In this document: piece by piece, positions 30,683 to 41,380 of the stretch | How the letters are laid out: each line of letters opens with the position of its first letter | Numbering within the stretch: the stretch's first letter is position 1 | Notes under the pieces: generated by a model | Seen by the model: the letters and a program-made list of their open reading frames with translations, nothing else | Database searches by the model: none | What the model was told of the DNA's origin: nothing | Source: Rhynchopus euleeides | Lineage: Eukaryota; Euglenozoa; Diplonemea; Diplonemida; Diplonemidae | DNA: 64,000 nucleotides | Assembly: GCA_963210315.1 (NCBI GenBank) | Contig: OY723267.1 | Span: forward strand, 1,984,001 to 2,048,000 | Reading direction: 5' to 3' | Made by a program: the position numbers and the translations under genes

Positions 30683-33298
30683 ATGTCGGTGTTCGGGGAT
30701 GACCCGGCCTGGCGCGACTCGGACATGTCGGAGGCCGCAACGAACGTGCTCCTCGTGATCGCGCCCCTGCTCGGGCTGCTGTTCGCGGTGTACAACACGC
30801 TGGCGGTGCGCAAGGTGCGCGTGCTGAAGGACCACGAGTTCCAGGACGCGACGGAGCACACAGGCCTGATGAACGAGGGTCTGGGTGACAGCGCGCGCGA
30901 GGGGATGAAGAACATCGAGGAGATCTCGGAGCTGATCACAAACGGGGCGAAGGCGTTCCTGTGGGCGGAGTACCAGTACATGGCGGTGTTCGTCGTGGTG
31001 TTCTCTGTGGTGATTGTGATCCTGATCGGTGCGGCCGGGGGCGACAACGCGTGGCGCAACGGCGGTCTGTCCGCGGTGGCTTTCGTGGTGGGGTGCCTGA
31101 CGTCGATCATCTCCGGGTACATTGGGATGCGGATCGCGGTGTACACGAACAGCCGTACGGCGCTGCAGGCGTGGGGCTTCTGGACGGGGCACGTGCGGGC
31201 CAGTGACCGGTCGGCGTGCTACACGAACGCGTTCCGGACGGCGTTCCAGGGCGGGTGCGTGATGGGGTTCTCGCTGGTGTCGCTGGGGCTGCTGTCTCTG
31301 TTCGTGCTGATCCACATCTTCAAGGCGGCGCTCGGGTCGAACAGCATCGACGACCGTGACGACCGGATCCAGCTGTTCGAGTGCATTGCGGCCTTCGGGC
31401 TCGGCGGGTCGTCCATCGCGTGCTTCGGGCGTGTTGGCGGCGGTATCTTCACGAAGGCGGCGGACGTGGGTGCGGACCTGGTCGGGAAGGTGGTGCAGGG
31501 GCTGCCGGAGGACTCTCCCGAAAACCCCGGTGTGATTGCGGACTGCATCGGCGACAACGTGGGTGACATCGCGGGGATGGGCAGCGACCTGTTCGGGTCC
31601 TTCGGGGAGGCGACGTGCGCGGCGCTTGTCCTGGCGGCATACAGCAAGACCATGTGCCACAACTGGTCGGCCATGATGTACCCGCTGCTGATCACGGCGG
31701 TGGGGATCCTGGTGTGCATTGCGACGTCGATGTTCGTGATCGCCGGGGTGCCGAAGCTGGGGGCCGTGCACGGGAAGGCGGACATCGAGCCGGTGCTGAA
31801 GTACCAGCTGATCATCTCGACGGTGCTGATGACGGCGGCGGCGTACCCGCTGACGGCGACTGCACTGCCGTCGAAGTTCGAGGTGTCGACGCTCTCGGAC
31901 GCCGGCAAGATGGAGGTGCACAACTACGAGGCGTACCTGTGCGTCATCACGGGGCTGTGGTGCGGGCTCATCATCGGGCTGACAACGGAGTACTACACGT
32001 CGAACGCGCACACGCCCGTGCAGGAGCTGGCGGACGCGTGCGTGACGGGGGCGGCGACGAACGTGATTGGTGGGCTGGCCGTCGGGTACGTGAGCGCCAT
32101 CATCCCGATCTTCGCGATGGCGGTGACGGTGTACCTCTCCTTCAACATGTGCCTGATGTACGGGATTGCGCTTGCGGCGCTCGGGATCCTGTCGACCATG
32201 GCGACGGGGCTGACGATTGACGCGTACGGGCCGATCTCGGACAACGCGGGCGGTATTGTGGAGATGAGCGAGCTGGAGCCGGAGGTGCGTGACTGCACGG
32301 ACGACCTGGACGCGGCGGGCAACACGACGGCGGCAATCGGGAAGGGTTTCGCGATTGCGTCTGCCGCCTTCGTGGGGCTGGCACTGTACAGCGCCTTCGT
32401 GACGCACGCGGGTATGCTGGACGTGAACCTGCTGGACTCGCGCACCTTCCCGGGCCTGATGGTGGGGGCGATGCTGCCCGCGTGGTTCTCCGCCATGACG
32501 ATGAAGTCGGTGAACCTTGCGGCCATGGAGATGGTGATCGAGATCAAGCGCCAGTTCGACGCGGGCATCAAGGACCACAACCGCTGTGTTGCGATTGCGA
32601 CGCAGGGGTCGCTGAAGGAGATGATTGCCCCCGGGATGCTGGTGATGCTGTCCCCGATTGTGTGCGGTATCCTGTTCGGGAAGGAGGCGCTGAGCGGGCT
32701 GCTGCCGGGCGCCATGGTGGCGGGTGTGCAGATGGCGATCTCGATGTCCAACACGGGCGGTGCGTGGGACAACGCGAAGAAGTACGTCGAGGCGGGTATG
32801 ATGAAGGTGGACGCGAAGGGGAACCCGATCACGGTGAAGCGCATGCTGGCCGGCGGGGACGAGGACTACAGCCCCGAGATGCACGACACCTACGACCGCG
32901 TGAAGAAGGGGCACGAGATCCACAAGGCCGCTGTTGTTGGCGACACCGTCGGGGACCCGCTGAAGGACACGTCGGGCCCTGCCCTGAACATCCTCGTCAA
33001 GCTCATGGCGATCATCTCCGTTGTGTTCGGTATGTGCCCTTTGGTCCGCTGTGGCGCTTGCCGTATTGCTCCAGTGATGTGATTTCGTGCAGATCGCAGT
33101 GCGTGCCGTACCTTTGCCTGCCCACCATGCCATGCCACACGCCACCACCACCCACCACCACCACCCACAGTGCCCGTGGTGACCAGCGACAAGCTCGGCG
33201 GTGTGCTGTTCAACCACGCCTTCAAGGACTTCACCCACTGTGCCGTGGACGGGAACCGCCCGGACTCGAACCACACGTGCGTGATCCCCAGCTTCTAG
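30683..33298 (+). CDS. H+-translocating (vacuolar-type) pyrophosphatase, two exons
   Basis: Membrane-integral pyrophosphatase that couples PPi hydrolysis to proton pumping into vacuoles or acidocalcisomes. Exon 1 is 30683-33029 and exon 2 is 33171-33298 (intron 141 bp, GTATGT donor, CCA-repeat tract then CACCCACAG); 824 aa, in the family range. Many hydrophobic segments are visible. Active-site signatures: DVGADLVGKV near residue 260, then GDNVGDIAGMGSDLFG, and near the C-terminus GDTVGDPLKDTSGPALNIL. GNTTAAIGKG near residue 545 has Ala where K+-independent enzymes have Lys, so a K+-dependent type is expected. Oddity: the Glu that normally follows GKV in this signature is Val here, and the next segment reads PEDSP rather than PEDDP. 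Confidence 0.95.
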
Positions 33299-34380
33299 GC
33301 TGCTGACACCGTGGTGTCAGGCGCGTGAGTGGACAACAATGTGTGGGAAACCACCCTCACGCATGTTGCCCGCCGTGCGGTGACTGTATCGCGCCTTTGC
33401 CTGTCATGATCGTGCCATGACTGCCCAGTGCCGACCCAGCCCCCGTTCTCCCTGCTTTCTCGGACGTCTCCCCCACCTCCTCTCCGCCCCCTACCTGGCC
33501 CATCCTGCTGCCACGGCACCGCCACACCACCCCCTCACTTCTCGCATAGCTCTAACCTCGCTGTGTGCGTCCTCAAGCGCGACTCTCTGTGCCTCGTGTG
33601 TCTCACGCGGCATCCTGTCGACTTCAGCCCCCAGCTGCGTTCATCTCCGTGACCGCTCCCGACCCCCTTTGGTGCACCCTGGTTGCCCTGTCGTCGCTTT
33701 TCTTTAACTGTGGCGGTCGCTCCTTTGCCAACCCCACACGTCGTCACCTGAGCACTGAGTCACTTGTCCTGGGCACGCAGGAGGGGCTGACTATCACACC
33801 CTCTGTCTGCATGGCTCTTCTCTGCATGGATGCTTGTCCTATCCCTTCCCCGTTCCACCTGAGACCTTCCCGGTGATTCTATCTCACCCGCCCCTGCTGA
33901 TTAATTACACGCCTTTTATGGCCCCTTCACGGCGGCTGCAGGGGGCACCGACACGATGCCACAATCCTGAGATGGTTCCCTTTATCCCCGCCCCCACACT
34001 TCCCGTCGTTTCCCCCGCACCCCCCCGAGTTTACCGCACCTCCGTTGATTTTCCTTTCCACGATGCCGGGTTGCGCCGCTTTGCTTGCCTTTTATGGTGC
34101 CGTGTGGTTCACCCGAGCAAAGCATCATGTCTGTTGCTCGTCTGTGGCTGTTCCGAAATCAGAGATTTGTCTCGGATGCGAGGTGACAGCAATCCATGGC
34201 GGTAGGCTGGGCCTTGGCAGTCATGTGTCCCTGTGGTGGGACAGAAAGTGGCTAGGGAGACACGTGGCGGCGGTTTGCGCGGGTTATTTTTGTACATCAG
34301 ATTTTTTTTTGCAGTGAAGTGCAGTGGCAGGTGTGGTGTCACGGGGGAGCCGTGTGTGGAGGCAGCACCAGAGGTTCACT

Positions 34381-34420
34381 CGGTGCGACCTACACTAAAC
34401 TAAAAAGATTGACGTGCGTG
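34381..34420 (+). repeat. Dispersed flank motif, second module
   Basis: CGGTGCGACCTACACTAA followed by ACTAAAAAGATTGACGTG; the same module recurs at 44098, 55360 and 58340. This copy is 1.1 kb after the H+-PPase gene. Confidence 0.5.
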
Positions 34421-36330
34421 TAGGGCACGTACATCGCACCTGCTTCATGTATACTCAATAACTTTGTCCACACTTTTTTTTCCTCTGTTCGCCGCGCATA
34501 TTTTTTTTGTGATTTGCATGAGATGCCAGAAAGGCCAGTAGAGACAGATGTCTGTGTGGGTCTTCTCCAGACAGGCCATCCCTGCCGTGCCGTGTGACAG
34601 TTCCTGGACTGGTCGCGATGGTTGCCGGCTTCTCTGTTTGAGTCAAATCAACCGTCACAGATGCAACGGGCTCTGAGTTCTGCCTCGGAATGAGACTGGA
34701 CCACCATCTGTTTTAATAAATGCCAGTGAAACCCGGGCAGCGAAACTGACAGTGCTTGGCTGTTGCTTCATAGGCCGTTCGCTAATGCATAGCTGCAGTG
34801 TGAGAACACGCATCGCGAAGAAGGGTGTTGTAATAACACCGCCTGCACACGGAAATGCCCCATGTCATAAACTCGTGAGTGATCGTGCGGCGATTATGTT
34901 TTCCCAGGAACTTATTCATTTTCTTTTGTTCTCATTTGGTTTTCCCGCCCACATCCACACCCCCAGGCCCCCTCACCACCCCCCCCCCCCCCTAACCCAC
35001 TTCCCCCTTTTCCATTCTTTCTGGTTTTTTATACCCCTCCAGTAGACATCATCAAATGCTAATGAGACATGCCGTGGGATTGACCCCAGACCCTGCGCAC
35101 TTTGCCGACACCCAATAGCCCTGCAAACTCTTGACTCCCGGCGCTCGGTTGCAACTGGAAGTAACACATTGGCTTTCATCGAGAAACCTCGTCTGATTCA
35201 ATATCTATGTGATCCAGCTGATGAATCGACAACAGGGTGAACTGAACATGGGGCCTTCACTGTCAGACACAGTTTGGCGTGGGAAGGCACCCGTCATGAT
35301 TCCTCTGGCATAACGCGCCTCTAACGCGCTAATCCCTCACGAGAATAGAAGGGCTGACCGCTAAGAACTGAACAGGATTAAAACTAACTTTATTACTCGC
35401 TCAAAAGAAGGATGGCCGTGCAGACAGAAGAACCCAAAACAGCAGCCTCTCCACAGAGGGCAAGGAACGTGGCCAAACATCGTTGAAGGAGGTGCCTGAA
35501 GTGGCGGTTCTGCCGGAAATTTCTGTATTCCTCCTCTGTCCGTCTGACGAGGGGGGGGGTCTGAAAAATATCTGGAATAGTTCGAATTCCAGAACCCGCC
35601 CCACTGCCACCACCAACAGCGTGAAGAGAACAACCAAGGGTGCCGCACGGCATGCGCGCACGACACGCGTTGCCGCCGTGTTGTCGCATCCATCTTTTTG
35701 CCCCATTTACTCCCGAGTAAAAAAATAACACGACACAGAGTCGCGCTAACCAATCAATGATTGCAAGGCATGGTCCAACCCACAGCCCCAGCCCCCCGCA
35801 ACCCACGGATCCCCCGAGTATCCCGTTTTGTGTGGCTTCTGTGACAGCACTTTGGTGGGGAAATACCAGCAGTGATGTGCGGCCCAGTTAGCCGCAGCTC
35901 ACCCGCTCTCTCGTGTGGCGATATGCTCCGGCAAATCAGGATGCCCGCCATCACCCTGTCTGCGGCACGCAGAGCCAACATCTGCGTGAGAAGCCAGAGG
36001 ATGCCTTGCGACACCGCTACACACAAACTGCCTCCCAACAGCCATTGGCGAAAAGCCCCGCACCCACCACCCTGCCTGCTGCACATGATGATACCAATTA
36101 TAATCCTTGAAATCCGACAGCACCGCTGAAGGCGGAAGACACACGCATGACTTAACACTGCTGATCTGTGCTGTGGCACAGGAGGCTGCACGCATGAGCA
36201 CGAGTAACCTTCCGGGGATGACCGGTCTCTCTGTCCCGGCCCGTCCGATAAAAGGTTGCGAGAGAAGCCATGCCTGCAGACACATCAACACAGCACACAC
36301 CGCACAACACCCACACCACAGATACCACCC

Positions 36331-36357
36331 TTCCTTCCTTCCTTCCTTCCTTCCTTC
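36331..36357 (+). repeat. TTCC microsatellite
   Basis: Seven or so TTCC units in the leader of the Cys-rich gene, 19 bp before the ATG and after a CACCACAG acceptor-like site. Confidence 0.9.
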
Positions 36358-36375
36358 TTCCTCATCACCATCAAC

Positions 36376-37032
36376 ATGTCTGTGAAGGCCCTGGTCCTTG
36401 TGGCGTGCCTGCTGCCGGTTGTGTCGGCACGCCGCTGCTACAGCGACAGGCAGTGCCCTCCCACGTACTCGTGTGTCGGGCACGTGCGCTTCCCCTGGAT
36501 CAGGTTCTGCAAGGCAGACCCGCGCACGCCCCTGCCGACGCCGCTGCCTGCCAAGAAGTGTGTGTTCGACGAGGAGTGCGCTGCGGGTGAGGTGTGCCAG
36601 ACGGCGGTGCTGCCCGACAACACGTGCGACACGGAGTCGCGCTGCGTGAAGCGCGTGCCTGTGGGTGGCGCGTGCGGTGAGGTCGAGCCGTGGTGCAAGC
36701 CGAACGTCTGCAGCGAGAACCTTGTGTGCCTGGAGGGGACGTGCGTGCGCCCGACGGTGACGTGCCAGCCGTGGTGCAAGCCTGGTGAGCCCGGGTGCCC
36801 GTGCAACATCAACCAGATCTGCCGTCTGGCGAAGACGAGCGTGACTGAGTGCAGCGCGACGATCGGGCTGTGCGTGGACCGTGTGGGCGAGGGGAAGTCG
36901 TGCGGGCAGTGGTGGGCCCCGTGCTACACGGACCAGTGCCAGGAGGGTCTGGAGTGCAGCAAGTGCGGGCTGGAGGGTGGGTGTGAGGGCATTGCTGACG
37001 CACCGCTTGTGTGCGCTCCCAAGGAGCAGTAA
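36376..37032 (+). CDS. Secreted cysteine-rich protein
   Basis: 218 aa. Residues 1-18 (SVKALVLVACLLPVVSA) are a clear signal peptide, so the product should enter the secretory pathway. The mature part has 28 cysteines in about 200 residues, implying extensive disulfides. Units of the type CVFDEECAAGEVC and CSENLVCLEGTC resemble the Dickkopf N-terminal/EB-type Cys-rich modules that occur in many eukaryotic secreted proteins; this is a fold-level likeness only. Function is unknown. It may belong to the cell surface or to extracellular digestion together with the nearby astacin and GILT-type genes, but nothing in the sequence proves it. Confidence 0.75.
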   Translation: MSVKALVLVACLLPVVSARRCYSDRQCPPTYSCVGHVRFPWIRFCKADPRTPLPTPLPAKKCVFDEECAAGEVCQTAVLPDNTCDTESRCVKRVPVGGACGEVEPWCKPNVCSENLVCLEGTCVRPTVTCQPWCKPGEPGCPCNINQICRLAKTSVTECSATIGLCVDRVGEGKSCGQWWAPCYTDQCQEGLECSKCGLEGGCEGIADAPLVCAPKEQ

Positions 37033-38126
37033 GCAAACTGATATGTGGCGTGCTGCACACAGCATACCATATCACATCACTGCACTGCACTGCATTGCAT
37101 TGCATCCCCCCTCTTTCCGCCAAGCCGCTTTTCTATTTCTGTGTTCTTTGTCACCTCAGCTGTGGCGGTGATGCACACGCTACATTACCACACCTCTCTG
37201 TGCATGTGCAGTGTTCTGCGCCCCTGCACCGTGCATGTGCTCCTCTGACAGGACACGTGCTGGGCAGGGGTGGACAGAACCCTGTGCAGGCACACAAGAA
37301 GGTGTCTCCTTTTGATCATGCCATGTTTGAATGTGGCTGACGAGGGTTGTGCGAAGGCACCACGCGCCATGTGTCTGTGCCTTGTAAACGCAGAACCCTC
37401 TGATGCAAACAAGCTCTGTGTTGCGATGGATTCGTCCCTTTTTCCGAATCACGCACACAACACCCTCCTGCGCACATCTGTGTGCTTTTGACGTTCATCC
37501 CTGTGTTAGGTTTCTGCTGCTGTGCCGTTCGTGACAAACTAACACCGCCAGACAACAGTTCACACCACAGCGCAAGTTTTGTGGTGGGGTGTTTTCTTCA
37601 CGTAGGCATCAGCAGCAGTCATCCCCACTCCTTCACAACACCCGACCCCTTTTGACTTGATCATCAGAGCTGCAGCCCACACGCAAGTGTGTGGCGCAGT
37701 ACATCGGGCTGGTGTGCGCAGATCTGGCACACAGCACATGCCGCGGGGTGGCACAAGCACACCACGGCAACAACAGATCCCCCGATATGTGAAAGAACCC
37801 GAAACAGCACGGCCACCGCAGACAGTGGTGACGGCAACTATCAAAGTGATGCCGCCCACAAGTCGGCTCCCGCACATCGAGCGGGACAAGCTGACATACA
37901 AACGGAAGGGACGTGCCACGCCAAGACGAAGCGCCGAGAGACCCTACCCGCCCCCACAACCCACCCGCCCCTCTGTTGCCTCTGTCCGTGCTTGTTGATG
38001 TGATGCATGCGTGTTGCTTTGTCTTGACTGCTGCCTGTGTGTTTGTGTGTGCCTGATGCTTGCAGGTCACTGCCACCACCACCACCACCACCACATAGCA
38101 CCAGCACCAGCAACACTACCGACACG
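37033..38126. other. Intergenic interval upstream of the UBC-fold gene
   Basis: No gene. It contains the first copy of a duplicated upstream segment (37815-37977) and a run of CCA units ending CCACATAG shortly before the next ATG. Confidence 0.6.
37815..37977 (+). repeat. Duplicated upstream segment, copy 1
   Basis: Begins CCGCAGACAGTGGTGACGGC, includes CACATCGAGCGGGACAAGC and ends with CCCACCCGCCCCTCTG. It matches 40453-40574 apart from about 36 extra bases here. Ends 150 bp before the UBC-fold gene ATG. Confidence 0.85.
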
Positions 38127-39821
38127 ATGTCCGGCAAGACAGCAGCAGCAGGGGGAGGCATCGCCGCCAAGTGTGTGATGCGGCAGCTGAAGCAGCTTGC
38201 CAAGGCGCCGCTGCAGAACTGCAGCGCAGGGCCGTGCGGGGACGACCTGTTCGAGATCCACTGCACCGTGGTGGGCCCGGAGGGGACGGCGTACGAGGGT
38301 GTGAAGCTGCACTTCGTGCTGGAGCTGAGCGAGTCGTACCCGGTGGAGGCGCCGAAGGCGTACTTCGTGACGGAGATCCAGTACCAGGGCGGGGCCAGCA
38401 TGAAGGACGCGCAGGGGCGGACGCAGGTGTGCCTGAACCTGTTCGGGAACTTCGCGAACTACCACACGGAGTGGGCGACGGAGTCGGCGGGGTGGTCCAG
38501 CGGGTACTCGCTCGAGACGGTGCTGGTGCAGATGCAGAGCGTACTGCACGACACGTTCCTGTCGACGGATGCGGGTGCTGTGGAGCGGACGCGGCGTTCT
38601 GCGGCAGGCGGGCGGTGCCGGTGCGGGCACACGGACGCGTCGCCGTACCCGGAGCTGAGTGGAGGCGAGGGGTGTGACGGCGGCAGTGCTGCTGCTGCTG
38701 CCGCTGCTGCAGAGGCGCGGCGTGGGGAGCCCGTGTGCTACGCAACAGGGGCGGCGCTGGAGGAGGAGGGGACGGTGCTCGGGATCGGGCTGGTGGTGGA
38801 GCGCGGGCACATCACGTCGCCTGCAGAGGTGCTGAGCCAGGAGGCGTTCCAAGGCGGGGTGCGGCGCAGCAGCGACAACGGGACCGGGTTCGACCACTTC
38901 CTGCCGCTCTCCTTCAGCGGGCGCCACCACGCGCGTGCGAAGGCGGCGCTGCGGAGTGCGGTGGACGGGGTGGTCAAGGCCCTCGGGCGCGAGGACGTGT
39001 CGGCGCTCCCGATCGTGCCGCGGGTCGCCGTGGTGTGCGGGCTGGTGATGACGGCGCTCGTGGTGGAGGTGAACAAGCGTGCGGGCGGGGCGGCCAGCGA
39101 CCACTTCATCGACACGTACTACCGGATTCTGCACACGCTGCTGACGGTGGACGCGGAGGCGGGCGGCGCTGTGGGGCGGTACGTGCAGGAGAAGGTGGTG
39201 GGGCCGTTCGTGCGCGACGCAGGGTGGCGCAGCAAGACCCACACCCCCAACCTCGGGCTGCTGATGGCGCTGCTGCCGCTGGGGCGGTGCGAGTGGGCGG
39301 ACGTGGCGGGGCCGCTGGTCGAGGAGAGCAGCGCACGCAACGTCTTCTGGGTGGTCGAGGGCCCACGCGCGCAGCCGGGCCCGCACCGCGAGCTGGCCGA
39401 CCCCGCGCACGGGACAGACGCGGAGCGCTGTGCGAAGATGTTTGCCAGCACGCCGGTGTCGCGCAAGCTGATGTGCTTCCAGCGCGTCTTCCTGGACGCG
39501 GCGAAGGAGCTGGACCGGGTGGCGCTGGAGGCGACCTGGGGCTGTGTCGACGCCGCGACGAAGGAGCGCATCAAGCGGGCACACGCCGACGTGGCCCGCA
39601 TGACGACGTGGGACGAGCACTACGACTACCTGGGCGTCAGCTTCCGCGGGAACGGGAAGGGCGACGCCTTCCACGCCCGCCGCCTGCGCGAAGCGCTTGC
39701 ACGCAGCCAGGAGCTGGGGTACCACGGCCGCACCGGCAAGGGGAAGGGGAAGGGCAAGGGTGGTGCCGGGAAGGGGCGTGGTGGCAAGGGTGGGTACAAC
39801 GGCAACAAGGGCGGCAGGTGA
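38127..39821 (+). CDS. UBC-fold (E2-like) protein with large C-terminal region
   Basis: 564 aa. Residues about 12-150 match the ubiquitin-conjugating fold: EIHCTVVGPEGTAYEG, then ELSESYPVEAPKA, then QVCLNLFGNF with a cysteine at the E2 catalytic position, and GWSSGYSLETVLVQMQSVL near the domain end. Residues about 200-500 are a second region starting at CYATGAALEEEGTVLGIGL, a layout seen in large E2-related proteins of several protists. The C-terminus is a Gly/Lys tail (GKGKGKGKGG). The HPN tripeptide of classical E2s is missing, so thioester activity is uncertain. The first ATG after a CCA-rich tract is chosen as the start. No intron is seen. Confidence 0.75.
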   Translation: MSGKTAAAGGGIAAKCVMRQLKQLAKAPLQNCSAGPCGDDLFEIHCTVVGPEGTAYEGVKLHFVLELSESYPVEAPKAYFVTEIQYQGGASMKDAQGRTQVCLNLFGNFANYHTEWATESAGWSSGYSLETVLVQMQSVLHDTFLSTDAGAVERTRRSAAGGRCRCGHTDASPYPELSGGEGCDGGSAAAAAAAAEARRGEPVCYATGAALEEEGTVLGIGLVVERGHITSPAEVLSQEAFQGGVRRSSDNGTGFDHFLPLSFSGRHHARAKAALRSAVDGVVKALGREDVSALPIVPRVAVVCGLVMTALVVEVNKRAGGAASDHFIDTYYRILHTLLTVDAEAGGAVGRYVQEKVVGPFVRDAGWRSKTHTPNLGLLMALLPLGRCEWADVAGPLVEESSARNVFWVVEGPRAQPGPHRELADPAHGTDAERCAKMFASTPVSRKLMCFQRVFLDAAKELDRVALEATWGCVDAATKERIKRAHADVARMTTWDEHYDYLGVSFRGNGKGDAFHARRLREALARSQELGYHGRTGKGKGKGKGGAGKGRGGKGGYNGNKGGR

Positions 39822-40735
39822 TGCTGGGCTGCACACTTGCAGCGGCACACAGACGGTGCAGATGCCGGCACCACCCCACCACCCTACCACCCGTTAGTGA
39901 TCGTGGTGCAGCGTGTAGCGTGTGGGTTGGACTGCCACACGTGAGGCCACAGCCCCAAGGCCTGGCAATGCCAACACACACACACGGGACGGAAGTGCGG
40001 GGATAAAACACGACTTCGGGAATAAGTCCTGATCCTCCTGAGACTGACTCTGTGCAGGTCTCAGCAGCTGTGTTGTTGGTTCGCTTGACATGTTTCTCGC
40101 CCTTGTCTTTTGTTGTGTTTCGTTGTCGACCTTGGGTGCTTCGCTCTGAGGGCAGCACATTGTGCCCCACCAGTTAGGTGCCACACCGACGCACTTCTGC
40201 AGAGCGGAGGCCCATTGTCGAGTAACCGTCACTCGGCTGTCAGCAGCCACCCATCGGTGTTGATGTTTCTCTTGACTTTATCCTTCACACCTCATACGTG
40301 CTGACCTGCCCGCACAGCCCGGCACTGCTAGCCACGCTAACCTAAACCCGCCGCCTTGCGCCACGCTGCGCGAGGTGCCGGTCCGATTTGCTGCGTGCTG
40401 TGCGGCAGACCACCTTCTTTGTACGATGCAGTTGTTTCCCTAAACACTGCGACACCCGCAGACAGTGGTGACGGCAACACATCGAGCGGGACAAGCTGAC
40501 ATCCAAACGGAAGGCACGTGCCAGACGAAGCCCCAAGCGACCCCACCCGCCCCCACAACCCACCCGCCCCTCTGCCATGTAGAGAAAAGGCGGACAGGAT
40601 ACACGCCTGTTGTTGTACGAACTGGCAGGGTGAGGGGTTCGGGTTTCCTTGCAAGGCTTTGTTCGGCCCGGCTGTGTTGGCATCCACACACCCACACAGC
40701 CAGTCTGCTCTACACAGCTACACAGCTACAGCACC
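39822..40735. other. Intergenic interval upstream of the GILT-like gene
   Basis: No gene. Contains copy 2 of the duplicated upstream segment; the leader before the next ATG is rich in CAG acceptor-like sites (CTACAG just before ACC-ATG). Confidence 0.6.
40453..40574 (+). repeat. Duplicated upstream segment, copy 2
   Basis: Starts ACCCGCAGACAGTGGTGACG and ends CCCACCCGCCCCTCTG, with an internal deletion of about 36 bases relative to copy 1. It ends 162 bp before the GILT-like ATG, nearly the same distance as copy 1 from its gene. Confidence 0.85.
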
Positions 40736-41380
40736 ATGCTCGCACTCACAATGGCACTGGCGGTGGCAGCCACACCCGTGACGGTGGAGGTGTTCACGGA
40801 GAGCTACTGCCCCTGCTCCGGCACGTTCCACGAGCAGTACTACAACAACATCATGCCGCTGATCGACAGCATTGCGGTGTTGAACCGCAGCTGGGACGGT
40901 GCTGCCCACGGCGACACGGTGAAGTGCTTCCACGGGGAGCGTGAGTGCGAGGCAAACACACTGCAGGCATGCGCGCAGAACATGGCGGGTGCGAACTACA
41001 AGCAGTGGCTCAACTACACAGTGTGCATCAACGGGCCCTGCAAGAACGTGGGGTGCCCTGAGCAGTACAGCGTGGCGGAGAACTCGTCCCTGGCACGCGA
41101 GCAGAGCTGTGCCGCTGCGGTGGGGCTTGACTGGAACACGATGTACAGCTGCTACACGGGGCCCCTGGGCAAGCAGCTCCTGATGCGCGACGCGCTCTTC
41201 GACTCTGCGGAGAAGGAGGGGTACGGGCTGCGCGGGCTGCCTGTGGTCAAGGTGAACGGCAAGCTGTTCAGCAAGTTCTGGGACTGCGACAGCTACAAGG
41301 CCGACTACCACAAGGCGCTTGTGCAGGAGGTGTGCGCTGCGTACACAGGTGCCGACAAGCCTGCCGCATGCAGCCAGTAG
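40736..41380 (+). CDS. GILT-like lysosomal thiol reductase
   Basis: 214 aa, with a short hydrophobic signal peptide (LALTMALAVAA). The GILT signature CQHGxxECxxNxxxxC is present as CFHGERECEANTLQAC. Further family marks are many paired cysteines and GLRGLPVVKVNGKLF near residue 170, the thioredoxin-like cis-Pro region. GILT enzymes reduce protein disulfides in acidic compartments. Oddity: where the family has a CxxC active site, the sequence reads ESYCPCSGTF, that is C-x-C with one residue fewer; a neighbouring reading with CPCS does not restore CxxC. Activity may thus differ. N-glycosylation sites (NRS, NYT, NSS) are visible. Confidence 0.85.
   Translation: MLALTMALAVAATPVTVEVFTESYCPCSGTFHEQYYNNIMPLIDSIAVLNRSWDGAAHGDTVKCFHGERECEANTLQACAQNMAGANYKQWLNYTVCINGPCKNVGCPEQYSVAENSSLAREQSCAAAVGLDWNTMYSCYTGPLGKQLLMRDALFDSAEKEGYGLRGLPVVKVNGKLFSKFWDCDSYKADYHKALVQEVCAAYTGADKPAACSQ

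Larger units (their letters stand above)
33299..36375. other. Gene-less interval of about 3 kb
   Basis: No gene supported. Contains pyrimidine-rich DNA (33420-34040), a flank-motif module at 34381, a C-run near 34980, and a G-run near 35556. GATAAAAGG at 36247 is a possible TATA-like site, and a TTCC microsatellite lies at 36331-36357, just before the next gene. Confidence 0.5.

Noticed and set aside
30665..33274. Minus-strand open frame of 869 codons opposite the H+-PPase
   Set aside because: Exact mirror of a strongly conserved coding region with high third-position GC; Arg/His-rich translation without motifs. A shadow frame.
38067..39890. Minus-strand open frame of 607 codons opposite the UBC-fold gene
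   Set aside because: Same reason: GC-rich antisense shadow, low-complexity Arg/His/Pro translation.
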